From the NCBI RefSeq assembly GCF_003574445.1, contig NZ_KZ984548.1:62001-126000 (forward strand): a stretch of DNA of 64,000 nt. The letters are read 5' to 3'. The stretch is from Streptomyces sp. YIM 130001 (GTDB taxonomy: Bacteria > Actinomycetota > Actinomycetes > Streptomycetales > Streptomycetaceae). Both the position numbers and the translations under genes were made by a program. Under the pieces are notes generated by a model. It did not search any database. It had not been told where the DNA came from and saw nothing but the letters and a program-made list of their open reading frames with translations. Below are positions 18,376 to 26,008 of this stretch, in pieces (the stretch's first letter is position 1; the number at the start of each line of letters is the position of its first letter).

Positions 18376-18951
18376 TTGCTCACCATCCACCGCGTGCAGG
18401 GGGTCCGTCCGCACGCCGACGACCTGCGTGAGACGACGACCGACCTCGGGCACGCCCTGGTGGTGGACAGCAGCCGCATCGCCGCGATCGGTCCCTACGA
18501 GGAGCTGCTCGCCCGGTACGGCGAGCAGGCCAGGGTCCGTACCTGGGACGGCGTCCTCACTCCGGGCCGGTACGAGCCCGACGCGCCCGCGCTGCTCGAC
18601 GACACCTACTGGCCCGACCCGCGCGAGGCCGACGCGCTCGGCAGCGGACCGCTCACCGGCGAGGCGCTCGCCGCCCTGGACATGACCGGAACCCGATGGG
18701 GCGCGAGTGCCCGGCGAGGACTGCAGCGGATGCTCGCGTCCGGAACCACGGCGCTCGCCGGGCCGTTTCGCCGCCCCGAGGTGCTCACCGCGGTCGAGCG
18801 CTCGGGCATCCGCCGGCTCGCCGTCGCGCCGGAGCGCCCGCTGGCCCGCTCGCTGACGCCCTCCGGCGCGGCCGACTTCGCGGTCTTCGCGGCGGACGGC
18901 GGGTGCCTGGTGACGGTGCTCGGCGGGCGGCTGGTGCACCGATCGCGCTGA
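18376..18951 (+). CDS. Imidazolonepropionase/amidohydrolase-like protein lacking the metal centre
   Basis: A 191-residue protein. Residues 1-50 (LTIHRVQGVRPHADDL, HALVVDSSRIAAIGPYEELLARY) match the small composite beta-domain that flanks amidohydrolase barrels. The DGVLTPGRYEPD stretch sits where the HxH metal motif would be, but no HxH is present, and the barrel is reduced to about 100 residues ending in GCLVTVLGGRLVHRSR, which resembles the C-terminal strand of the same composite domain. Catalysis is therefore unlikely. TTG 18376 is preceded by GAGG at 5 nt. Its place next to mqnC suggests a menaquinone link, since an amidohydrolase-type aminofutalosine deaminase occurs in some pathways, but that is inference. 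Confidence 0.7.
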   Translation: MLTIHRVQGVRPHADDLRETTTDLGHALVVDSSRIAAIGPYEELLARYGEQARVRTWDGVLTPGRYEPDAPALLDDTYWPDPREADALGSGPLTGEALAALDMTGTRWGASARRGLQRMLASGTTALAGPFRRPEVLTAVERSGIRRLAVAPERPLARSLTPSGAADFAVFAADGGCLVTVLGGRLVHRSR

Positions 18952-18998
18952 CGGCGACGGCGATGGCGACGGCGACGGCGCGAAGACGACGGACGCGG

Positions 18999-19241
18999 TC
19001 AGCGCGAGCGGACCTCGAGACGGAGGGAATCGCAGACCGACGCGCGGGTGGGGGACCGCGGCGTCGGGCATCCCGAACTCGACGGCTGGGGCGGTGGCGT
19101 CACCATCGGCGCGACCCCCTGTTCGCTGCGCGGCCCTTCGACCGGCTCGACGCCCGAGTCCAGCAACTCGGTCGCACCCCAGGCCCCGACCACCACGACG
19201 AGCCAGGCTCCCACTCCCCACGCCTTCGCCCGCGATGTCAC
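18999..19241 (-). CDS. Small single-span membrane protein
   Basis: An 80-residue protein with one hydrophobic helix near the N-terminus (AWGVGAWLVVVVGAWGATEL) and a Pro/Ser-rich tail with two cysteines. Start GTG 19241 is chosen because GGAGAGGAG lies 4 nt upstream on the minus strand. Longer starts lack this. It is divergent from menG and its end is close to that of the amidohydrolase-like gene. It has no recognised family. Confidence 0.6.
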   Translation of the reverse strand: MTSRAKAWGVGAWLVVVVGAWGATELLDSGVEPVEGPRSEQGVAPMVTPPPQPSSSGCPTPRSPTRASVCDSLRLEVRSR

Positions 19242-19324
19242 CGTTCTCCTCTCCGACAGCCTTCGGCAGGGCCACGTTCCGGGCGATCGCGGGCCGCCGC
19301 CCCCGTACTGCTTGAATGGGAGGC

Positions 19325-20020
19325 GTGACCCGCGCATCTCTGGACAAGCAGCCGCACGAAGTCGCCACGATGTTCGACGACGTCGCGGAACGATACGACC
19401 TCACCAACGACGTGCTGTCCCTCGGGCAGTCCCGGCTGTGGCGCAAGGAAGTCGCCAAGGCCGTCGACGCCCGGCCGGCCCAGAAGATCCTGGACCTCGC
19501 GGCAGGTACGGCCACCTCCTCGCTGCCGTTCGCCGCGGCCGGCTCGTACGTCGTGCCGTGCGACTTCTCCACGGGCATGCTGCAGGTCGGCAAGGTGCGC
19601 CATCCGCATCTGCCCTTCACCGCCGGTGACGCGAACCGACTGCCGTTCCGCGACGACGTGTTCGACGCCGTGACGATCTCCTTCGGTCTGCGCAACGTCC
19701 AGGACACGGACCTCGCCCTGCGCGAACTGCTCCGGGTCACCCGGCCCGGCGGCCGGGTCGTCATCAGCGAGTTCTCGCAGCCCACCTGGGCCCCGTTCCG
19801 GACGGTGTACACCGAGTACCTGATGCGCGCGCTGCCGCCCGTCGCCCGCGCCGTCTCCTCCAACCCGGACGCGTACGTCTATCTCGCCGAGTCGATCCGC
19901 GACTGGCCCGACCAGCCCGCGCTCGCCGCCCGCCTCGGGCAGGCCGGCTGGTCCAGGGTCGCCTGGCGCAACCTGACGGGCGGGATCGTCGCCCTGCACC
20001 GGGGCTTCAAGCCCGCCTGA
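19325..20020 (+). CDS. menG: Demethylmenaquinone methyltransferase
   Basis: A 231-residue SAM-dependent methyltransferase of the UbiE/MenG family, which adds the C-2 methyl group in the last ring step of menaquinone synthesis. Signatures are [22 protein letters not shown] at the start, the SAM loop [22 protein letters not shown] and the late [13 protein letters not shown] segment. An in-frame ATG exists at 19316, but the conserved protein begins at GTG 19325 ([11 protein letters not shown]). GGGAGG is only 1 nt before this GTG, so the message may be leaderless. A strong terminator follows. Confidence 0.93.
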   Translation: MTRASLDKQPHEVATMFDDVAERYDLTNDVLSLGQSRLWRKEVAKAVDARPAQKILDLAAGTATSSLPFAAAGSYVVPCDFSTGMLQVGKVRHPHLPFTAGDANRLPFRDDVFDAVTISFGLRNVQDTDLALRELLRVTRPGGRVVISEFSQPTWAPFRTVYTEYLMRALPPVARAVSSNPDAYVYLAESIRDWPDQPALAARLGQAGWSRVAWRNLTGGIVALHRGFKPA

Positions 20021-20053
20021 CGTTGCGCGACTCCCGCGCACCGCTGTCCTGCC

Positions 20054-20087
20054 TCCGCCCCGGACTCCGCCGAGAGTCCGGGGCGGA
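20054..20087 (+). terminator. Intrinsic terminator after menG
   Basis: Perfect 14-bp arms TCCGCCCCGGACTC (20054-20067) and GAGTCCGGGGCGGA (20074-20087) with a 6-nt loop. Confidence 0.88.
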
Positions 20088-20287
20088 TACGTTCAACAGC
20101 ACGCCGATCACTGCGGGTTGACGGGAACCACGGTCTGTGCAGGATGTGTCCGTGTGTGTGGCGGACCCCACCCCAGCGTCACGTCGGCCGTATCCCCGTT
20201 TCGTCCGCGTCGCCGTCTCGTCCGGGCCCCGCTCTCCCGTCCGTGTCGCCGCCTCGTCCCCTCGGGCCTTATGCCAGGAGCGCTCCC

Positions 20288-22879
20288 TTGTCTCCGTACT
20301 GTCCTGCCTGCGGTACCCAGTTCCTGGAAGACGCCAGGTTCTGCATGAAGTGCGGCCGGGAGCGGACCGAACTGCCCGCCGGCGACGGCGAATCGGCCCC
20401 GCCCGCATCCGGCGCGGACACCACGCCCGACACTGCCGCGGACGGCGGGAGGACCCCGGACGACGGAGCCCCTGACGCCACCGCGGAACCCACTCCCGAC
20501 AAGCCGTCCCCACCGGCGACACCACCCACCCCCGCCGTACCGCCCGTCGCTCCTCCGACGGCCCCGCCGCCCCCGGCGCACGCCCCGCCAGCCGGCGGTC
20601 CTTCCCCCGTCGGTGCCTTCTTCGGGCGGGCCATGCGCGGGGACTGGGCCGGTTCCGCGAAGGCGGCCGCCTGGCCGCTCGCGCTGCTCCTGGTGGCGGC
20701 CGTGGCCGTCGCCGTCCCGTCGTACGACCAGGGAGACGAGGTCGTCGTTGGGTTCACCGACCGGCTGCGGATCGCGCTCGCGCTGCTCCTGCAAGGGCTC
20801 GGCGGCGGCTTCGAGGTCGGCGGTGCGAGCAGCGGCTACGGCTCGTCGTTCGGCGACATCGGCTCCGAACTCAGCGGTGGCGGCAGCCTGTCGGTCGTTC
20901 CGCTCACCGTGACGGCGCTGTGGGCGGCGGCGCTCCTCCGCGTCCGCACGCTGCGCGCCCGGCTCGTCGAGTCGGCGGCGGGCACCGCGGGCCTGGAGGC
21001 GGCGGTACGCGTCGCCGCGGTGGTGACGGGCGGCGTGCTGGTACTCGGCCTGTTCGCCCAGCCGGAGGTCATGGGCGTCGAGGTGTCCTCGTCTCCGCTG
21101 CTCGCCGCGCTCGGAGCGCTTGCCCTGTGTCTGCTCATCGCCGTCGGCGTGCTGAACCGGGCCGACCTCACCCGCTGGCTGGTCGAACGTCCCGGCGCCC
21201 GGGCCCTGTTCGCCGCCATCGGCACGGCCGTACGGGCCCTCCTGATCGGCCTCGCCGTCTGCTCCCTGGTCGGATTCGTGGTCCTCACCCAGATCGACGA
21301 CCTGGAACAGGAAGGCCTGCTGCTCTCGCTGCTCGTCCTGCCCAACATCGGGGCGATGGTGCTCGGTCTCGGCTGGGGCGCGGGCATCAAGGCCGAGTTC
21401 GCCGGCAATTCGGGCCTCGGCGGCGGCTACGAGTCGGAGACTCTCGACCTCGGCACGCTCGGCGACGAGGTCAACTCCTGGGCCGTGGTGGGCGCCCTGG
21501 CACTCGGCCTGCTCTGTGCCGTGGTGATGGGCATGGTCACGGCAGCGCGGTCGCGGGACCGGTGGGAGCAACTGGTTTCCGCCACTGTGTACTTGGTCCT
21601 CTTCCTGCTGCTCTGCGCCGTGGCCGGTCTCGGCCTGCGCGCCTCCGGTTCGGCGGGCGACCTCGGTGGCAGCGGCAACCTGTCGGTCGGTACGAGCGTG
21701 CCGGACGCCCTGCTCTTCGGCCTGCTCTGGATCGCCGCGGCCACCTTCCTCGGCCCGTATCTGCTGCAGATGGCCGGGCGCCCGACGGGGCTCGTGGCGC
21801 CTCCGGTGCCACCGATGCCGAGCGGGCCGGCGGGGGCCGCGGCGCCTGGGGCGGCACCGGAGGCGTCCATCCCTGGCGCGGCACCGGAGGCATCCACGCC
21901 CGGTGCGGCACCGGAGTCCGCCGTGCCGCCCCACGAGCCCACTGCCGTGGACGCGCCCGCCGCCTCCTCCGCCTCCCCCGAAGGTCCAGCCACTCCGGAC
22001 TCTCCCGCCACGCCGCCCGAGCCCCAGGCGGATCCCACTCCGGGCACGCCCCCTCCCGTACCGCCGCCCGGACACCCGCGCCCCGCGGGCCTGTTCGCCG
22101 CCGATCCGTACGATCCCCACACCTTCCACCTCGGTGCGGGCCACAGCGTGCCGGCCAAGCCGCCGCGGTCCAAGGCGTTCGTGTGGACGGTGACTCTGGT
22201 GGCGGCGTTCGTCATCGGCGGTGGTCTGACCGCGGGCGCCCTGCTGCTCTCCGACGGCGGCAACGACCGGGCCGCACCCGGCCGCGACGACAAACCGGTC
22301 GCCACCTCCGAGCGCCCCGACAGCTCACCCGGCGAGTCCGCCGCCGACGCCCCTACGGAACCGGCCGACCCATCACCCTCCACATCCCCCGACGAGGGAC
22401 CGACCGCCGAGGGACCGACCGAGGAGGCCACGGCCCCCGACGGCTTCCACATCCTGCGGGACCCGGCCGGTTTCTCGTTCGCCGTACCGGACGTCTGGAG
22501 CCGCGCCGGTGAGGAGAACGGGCAGATCACCTACGCCGGCTCGACCGGCTATGCCCACTTCCTCATCGGCGTCGTCCCGAACAGCCCCGTCTCCAGCCTC
22601 GAAAACTTCCGCGCCCTCGAGCTGCGCACCCGTATGAAGTCGGACTACCAGCGGCTCAAGCTCGAGGAGAACACCTACCGAGGCCGCCCCGGCGCCGTGT
22701 GGGAGTACACCTTCACCGAGGCGAAGACCGGCCGCACGGTGCACGCCATCGACCAGGGCTACGTCGCCGAGGACGGCACGGAGTACGCCATCTACCTCAC
22801 CGACTACGACGAGAACTGGCCGAACGGCTCGGAGGAGACCTTCCGGGTGGCGCTCGACACCTGGCGCCTGGAGCACTGA
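20288..22879 (+). CDS. Zinc-ribbon polytopic membrane protein with extracytoplasmic C-terminal domain
   Basis: An 863-residue protein of unknown function. It starts with a short zinc ribbon (CPACG and CMKCG near residues 5-25), then a long Pro/Ala/Asp-rich linker. Ten or so hydrophobic helices follow (about residues 125-500), then a second disordered linker with tandem PGAAPEAS repeats (about 520-545), another single helix (VWTVTLVAAFVIGGGLTAGALLL), an acidic linker and a soluble domain (DGFHILRDPAGFSFAVPDVWS to FRVALDTWRLEH). The start is TTG 20288, with AGGAG 7 nt upstream. The longer frame from 20144 has no ribosome site. The architecture suggests an envelope or stress sensor. Confidence 0.82.
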   Translation: MSPYCPACGTQFLEDARFCMKCGRERTELPAGDGESAPPASGADTTPDTAADGGRTPDDGAPDATAEPTPDKPSPPATPPTPAVPPVAPPTAPPPPAHAPPAGGPSPVGAFFGRAMRGDWAGSAKAAAWPLALLLVAAVAVAVPSYDQGDEVVVGFTDRLRIALALLLQGLGGGFEVGGASSGYGSSFGDIGSELSGGGSLSVVPLTVTALWAAALLRVRTLRARLVESAAGTAGLEAAVRVAAVVTGGVLVLGLFAQPEVMGVEVSSSPLLAALGALALCLLIAVGVLNRADLTRWLVERPGARALFAAIGTAVRALLIGLAVCSLVGFVVLTQIDDLEQEGLLLSLLVLPNIGAMVLGLGWGAGIKAEFAGNSGLGGGYESETLDLGTLGDEVNSWAVVGALALGLLCAVVMGMVTAARSRDRWEQLVSATVYLVLFLLLCAVAGLGLRASGSAGDLGGSGNLSVGTSVPDALLFGLLWIAAATFLGPYLLQMAGRPTGLVAPPVPPMPSGPAGAAAPGAAPEASIPGAAPEASTPGAAPESAVPPHEPTAVDAPAASSASPEGPATPDSPATPPEPQADPTPGTPPPVPPPGHPRPAGLFAADPYDPHTFHLGAGHSVPAKPPRSKAFVWTVTLVAAFVIGGGLTAGALLLSDGGNDRAAPGRDDKPVATSERPDSSPGESAADAPTEPADPSPSTSPDEGPTAEGPTEEATAPDGFHILRDPAGFSFAVPDVWSRAGEENGQITYAGSTGYAHFLIGVVPNSPVSSLENFRALELRTRMKSDYQRLKLEENTYRGRPGAVWEYTFTEAKTGRTVHAIDQGYVAEDGTEYAIYLTDYDENWPNGSEETFRVALDTWRLEH

Positions 22880-22955
22880 ACGCGGGCCGCCGGCGTCACG
22901 GTCCGTACTCCACGCTCCACGTCACGACCGGACCCCGCAGCAGTACGGCCTCACG

Positions 22956-23459
22956 TCACAGCGCGAGCCGGAAGCAGTACCCCGCGCGCTGTGACTGCGG
23001 CGTCCGGAAGGTCTCGCCGAGGTGCATCCCGAGCCGCCGGGTCACCGCCACGGACCGCTCGTTGCGCGAGTCGACCATCGCGACCACCTCGCGCACCCCC
23101 GACGCCCGCAGCCGCGCGAGGGTCTCCCGGGCCGCCGCCGTCGCATAGCCACGCCCCCAGGCGCTGCGCGCGAGCCGCCAGCCGATCTCGATCTCGCCGA
23201 CCGGGCCCCAGTCCCGCGCCCAGTGCTGCGCCCCGGTGAACCCGATCACCCGGCCGTCCGCGTCGAGCAGCGTCCACAGGCAGAAGCCGTGCTGGGCGTC
23301 GCTCGCGCGCTGTCGTGCGGTGAGCTCCATGTAGACCGAGAGTTCCGCGGGCCCGCCGTGGAATTCCATGACATCCGGGTCGTCGAAGACCTCGTGCCAG
23401 GCGTAGGCGTCCTCTTCGGTGGGGACGCGCAATGTCACGACGGGAAGCGATTCGGTCAT
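22956..23459 (-). CDS. GNAT-family N-acetyltransferase
   Basis: A 167-residue acetyltransferase of the RimJ/RimL-like subgroup. The acetyl-CoA loop is in ARSAWGRGYATAAARETL, preceded by the beta-strand GEIEIGWRL and followed by VVAMVDSRNERSVAVTRRLGM, the usual C-terminal motif. The substrate is unknown. Start ATG 23459 (MTESLPVVTLRVP) has AAGGG upstream. It is divergent from the flavoprotein gene across 100 nt. Confidence 0.88.
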   Translation of the reverse strand: MTESLPVVTLRVPTEEDAYAWHEVFDDPDVMEFHGGPAELSVYMELTARQRASDAQHGFCLWTLLDADGRVIGFTGAQHWARDWGPVGEIEIGWRLARSAWGRGYATAAARETLARLRASGVREVVAMVDSRNERSVAVTRRLGMHLGETFRTPQSQRAGYCFRLAL

Positions 23460-23559
23460 CCGGGGCAGCCCTTCGGGTTGACGATCAGTACGCCCCCATA
23501 GACTGCACAGGTCCCGTGCTGAACGGCACCGAATTCTCAAGACCGGGGGAGAACCCGCC

Positions 23560-24843
23560 GTGACCGAGCCCCTCTCCGAACACACCGCAGATGTGATTGT
23601 CGTCGGGGCCGGACCCGCCGGTTCCACGACGGCCTACTACCTGGCCAAGGCAGGCCTCGATGTCCTGCTCCTGGAGAAGACGGCCTTCCCGCGCGAGAAG
23701 GTCTGCGGCGACGGCCTCACCCCGCGCGCCACCAAGCAGCTCGTCTCCATGGGCATCGACATCTCCGAAGAGGCCGGCTGGCTGCGCAACAAGGGCCTGC
23801 GCATCATCGGCGGCGGCTCCCGGCTGCAGCTGGACTGGCCCGACCTCGCCTCGTACCCGGACTACGGCCTGGTCCGTAAGCGCGACGACTTCGACGAACA
23901 GCTCGCCCGGCAGGCCCAGAAGGCCGGCGCCCGCCTCTACGAGCGGTGCAACGTCGGCGCTCCGATCGTCGACGAGCGCACCGGCCGCATCACCGGCGTG
24001 CACGCCAAGATCGGCGAGGAGAAGACCCCGGTCACGTACCACGCCCCGCTCGTGGTGGCCGCCGACGGCAACTCCACCCGGCTCTCCCTCGCGATGGGCC
24101 TGCACCGCCGCGAGGACCGGCCGATGGGTGTCGCGGTCCGCACGTACTTCACCTCGCCCCGGCACGACGACGACTACCTGGAGTCCTGGCTGGAGTTGTG
24201 GGACCGCCGCGGCGCCGAGGACCGACTGCTGCCCGGCTACGGCTGGATCTTCGGCATGGGCGACGGCACCTCGAACGTCGGCCTGGGCGTGCTCAACACC
24301 TCGTCGTCGTTCAAGGAACTCGACTGGCGCGAGATCCTCAAGGCCTGGTGCGCCTCGATGCCCGAGGAGTGGGGCTACACCCCGGACAACATGACGATGC
24401 CGATCCGCGGCGCGGCCCTGCCGATGGCCTTCAACCGCCAGCCGCACTACACCAAGGGCCTGCTCCTGGTCGGCGACGCGGGCGGCCTGGTCAACCCGTT
24501 CAACGGCGAGGGCATCGCGTACGCCATGGAGTCGGGGCAGCTCGCCGCGGACGTCATCGTCCAGGCGCAGTCCCGACAGACCCCGTCGCAGCGGGAGTTG
24601 GCGCTGCAGCGCTACCCGAAGGTGCTCAAGGAGACCTACGGCGGCTACTACACGATGGGCCGCGCCTTCGTGAAGCTGATCGGCAACCCGAAGGTCATGA
24701 AGCTCGCCACCGAGCGCGGCCTCACCCACCCCATGCTGATGCGCTTCACCCTCAAGATGCTCGCCAACCTCACCGACCCGACGGGCGGCGACGCCATGGA
24801 CCGCATCATCAACGGCCTCTCGAAGGTGGCCCCGAAGGCCTGA
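23560..24843 (+). CDS. Geranylgeranyl reductase-family flavoprotein (MenJ-like)
   Basis: A 427-residue FAD enzyme of the geranylgeranyl reductase family. The dinucleotide motif VVGAGPAGSTTAYYLAKAG is near residue 14. The family signature EKTAFPREKVCGDGLTPRA includes the conserved CGDGL, and a second FAD motif LLVGDAGGLVNPFNGEGIAYAMESG is near residue 305. In actinobacteria such enzymes saturate isoprenoid double bonds, for example in the menaquinone side chain (MenJ). The neighbouring menG, mqnC and nuo genes favour that role over chlorophyll or archaeal-lipid substrates. GTG 23560 follows GGGGGAG at 8 nt. Confidence 0.88.
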   Translation: MTEPLSEHTADVIVVGAGPAGSTTAYYLAKAGLDVLLLEKTAFPREKVCGDGLTPRATKQLVSMGIDISEEAGWLRNKGLRIIGGGSRLQLDWPDLASYPDYGLVRKRDDFDEQLARQAQKAGARLYERCNVGAPIVDERTGRITGVHAKIGEEKTPVTYHAPLVVAADGNSTRLSLAMGLHRREDRPMGVAVRTYFTSPRHDDDYLESWLELWDRRGAEDRLLPGYGWIFGMGDGTSNVGLGVLNTSSSFKELDWREILKAWCASMPEEWGYTPDNMTMPIRGAALPMAFNRQPHYTKGLLLVGDAGGLVNPFNGEGIAYAMESGQLAADVIVQAQSRQTPSQRELALQRYPKVLKETYGGYYTMGRAFVKLIGNPKVMKLATERGLTHPMLMRFTLKMLANLTDPTGGDAMDRIINGLSKVAPKA

Positions 24844-25156
24844 CCTTCACCGGGCGGCCACTGCGACGCCCGTACACGCGCCCCTCGTTCCTCAGCGGTG
24901 AGCTGGTGGAGCGGGGGGTGTGGTGCGTTCAGGGCGCCGTGTGACGCAACTCACCGTCCCTCCTTGCCATTTCGCCCCTTTCGTCACTGCGCACGCGTCC
25001 GCCTCTGCGTCATGATTTGCGAACGCACACGATGGTCGGGTGTTATTGAAACGCCAATGACCTTGTGTGTGCGGTGATATGTGCACCCGTGTCCGGGTGG
25101 CGTTCGTTTGCATGTGCGTGGCCGCCGACGTGGTGGCCCGTCTGGAGGGGTTGTTC
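24844..25156 (+). promoter_or_regulatory. Upstream region of the lipoprotein-toxin operon
   Basis: This 313-nt stretch has no convincing gene. It becomes AT-richer from about 24950. A perfect inverted repeat CGCACAC (25024-25030) and GTGTGCG (25067-25073) flanks an AT-rich centre (TGTTATTGAAACGCC). It is a candidate operator or promoter of the downstream operon. No clear -35/-10 pair was settled on. Confidence 0.4.
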
Positions 25157-26008
25157 GTGAAGCTGTCTGTCGTTCGGCGCGGTGTCGTGGGCTCGGTGGT
25201 GTCGGTGGTTCTGGGTGTTTCGGTTGCGGCCTGCGGTTCGGGTGATGGTGGTTCGGATGGTGCGTCCAAGAAGCCCGGGGCGGATTCGTCGGCGCCGTCC
25301 GAGGAGGCCGGCTCCGGGGGCGGCGGCGGTGCGGACTCCGGTGCGGACGAGGGCGCGGCCCCTGAAGGGGCTTTGTCGGCGGCCGAGTTGGGCGAGCGCA
25401 TCCTGGCGAAGGCTGACCTGACGGGCCCGTTGAGGGGCTATGTCGTGGAGAAGCCGGGCCCGGGTGAGGTGGAGACGTCGGACAGCATGAAGGCGAGTGG
25501 GGGTGAGTGTCAGCCGCTGGTCGACACGTTGAACGAGGTTGCTCCGGCGGGCGCTGCGGAGACGGAGCGGCGGGCGGTGATGGGTACGAAGGCGAAGCGT
25601 CTGGAGGAGGGCCTCGGTTCGCAGGTTGCCTTGTCCTCGTACAAGTCGGGGGCAGACGCGACGAAGGCACTCGAAGCGCTCGAAACGGCCGTGGCCGATT
25701 GCGGCGACGGCTTCTCGGCGACGGGCGCGAAGGCCGAGGACAATCAGACCTTCACGCGAGTGGACAAGGAGCCGGCGCCGCAGGGCGCGGACCAGTCCGT
25801 CGCGTACGCGCTCGTCGGTGACCTCGCGGAGGGCGAGGAGGCGGCCGAAGGTCTGAGTACCGAGATGCCGATGAAGTTCGCCTACGCGCGCTCCGGCTCG
25901 ACCGTCGCCATGTTCTTGACGTACAACCCGTTCGACCCGAAGAAGACGGCCTTCCCGAACGGCCTGATCGACGCCCAGGTCAACAAGCTGACGGGCACGA
26001 AGGCGTGA
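25157..26008 (+). CDS. Lipoprotein translationally coupled to the HINT-toxin gene
   Basis: A 283-residue predicted lipoprotein with a signal peptide ending in the lipobox GVSVAAC (Cys26 lipidated). A Gly/Ser/Asp-rich linker follows (about 27-75), then a globular domain (ALSAAELGERILAKADLTGP to LIDAQVNKLTGTKA) without a recognised family. GTG 25157 has GGAGGGG upstream. The frame from 25067 would add residues before the signal peptide and is rejected. Its stop TGA (26006-26008) overlaps the GTG start (26005) of the pilin-leader/HINT protein, so translation is coupled. That tight link implies a joint role, for example anchoring, chaperoning or displaying the toxin at the surface, but this is inference. 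Confidence 0.8.
   Translation: MKLSVVRRGVVGSVVSVVLGVSVAACGSGDGGSDGASKKPGADSSAPSEEAGSGGGGGADSGADEGAAPEGALSAAELGERILAKADLTGPLRGYVVEKPGPGEVETSDSMKASGGECQPLVDTLNEVAPAGAAETERRAVMGTKAKRLEEGLGSQVALSSYKSGADATKALEALETAVADCGDGFSATGAKAEDNQTFTRVDKEPAPQGADQSVAYALVGDLAEGEEAAEGLSTEMPMKFAYARSGSTVAMFLTYNPFDPKKTAFPNGLIDAQVNKLTGTKA

Noticed and set aside
18951..18985. GGCGAC tandem repeats as a possible regulatory or CRISPR-like array
   Set aside because: Irregular simple-sequence repetition without spacers. No CRISPR array or cas gene anywhere in the window.
25067..25156. Upstream start for the lipoprotein (extra 30 residues with several cysteines)
   Set aside because: It would put sequence before a proper signal peptide. 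GTG 25157 has GGAGGGG and gives a standard lipoprotein leader.
24892..25670. Minus-strand Pro/Ser/Thr-rich frames over the lipoprotein gene
   Set aside because: Shadows of the Gly/Ser/Asp-rich lipoprotein. No start signal, and the plus strand has a lipobox and coupling to the toxin gene.
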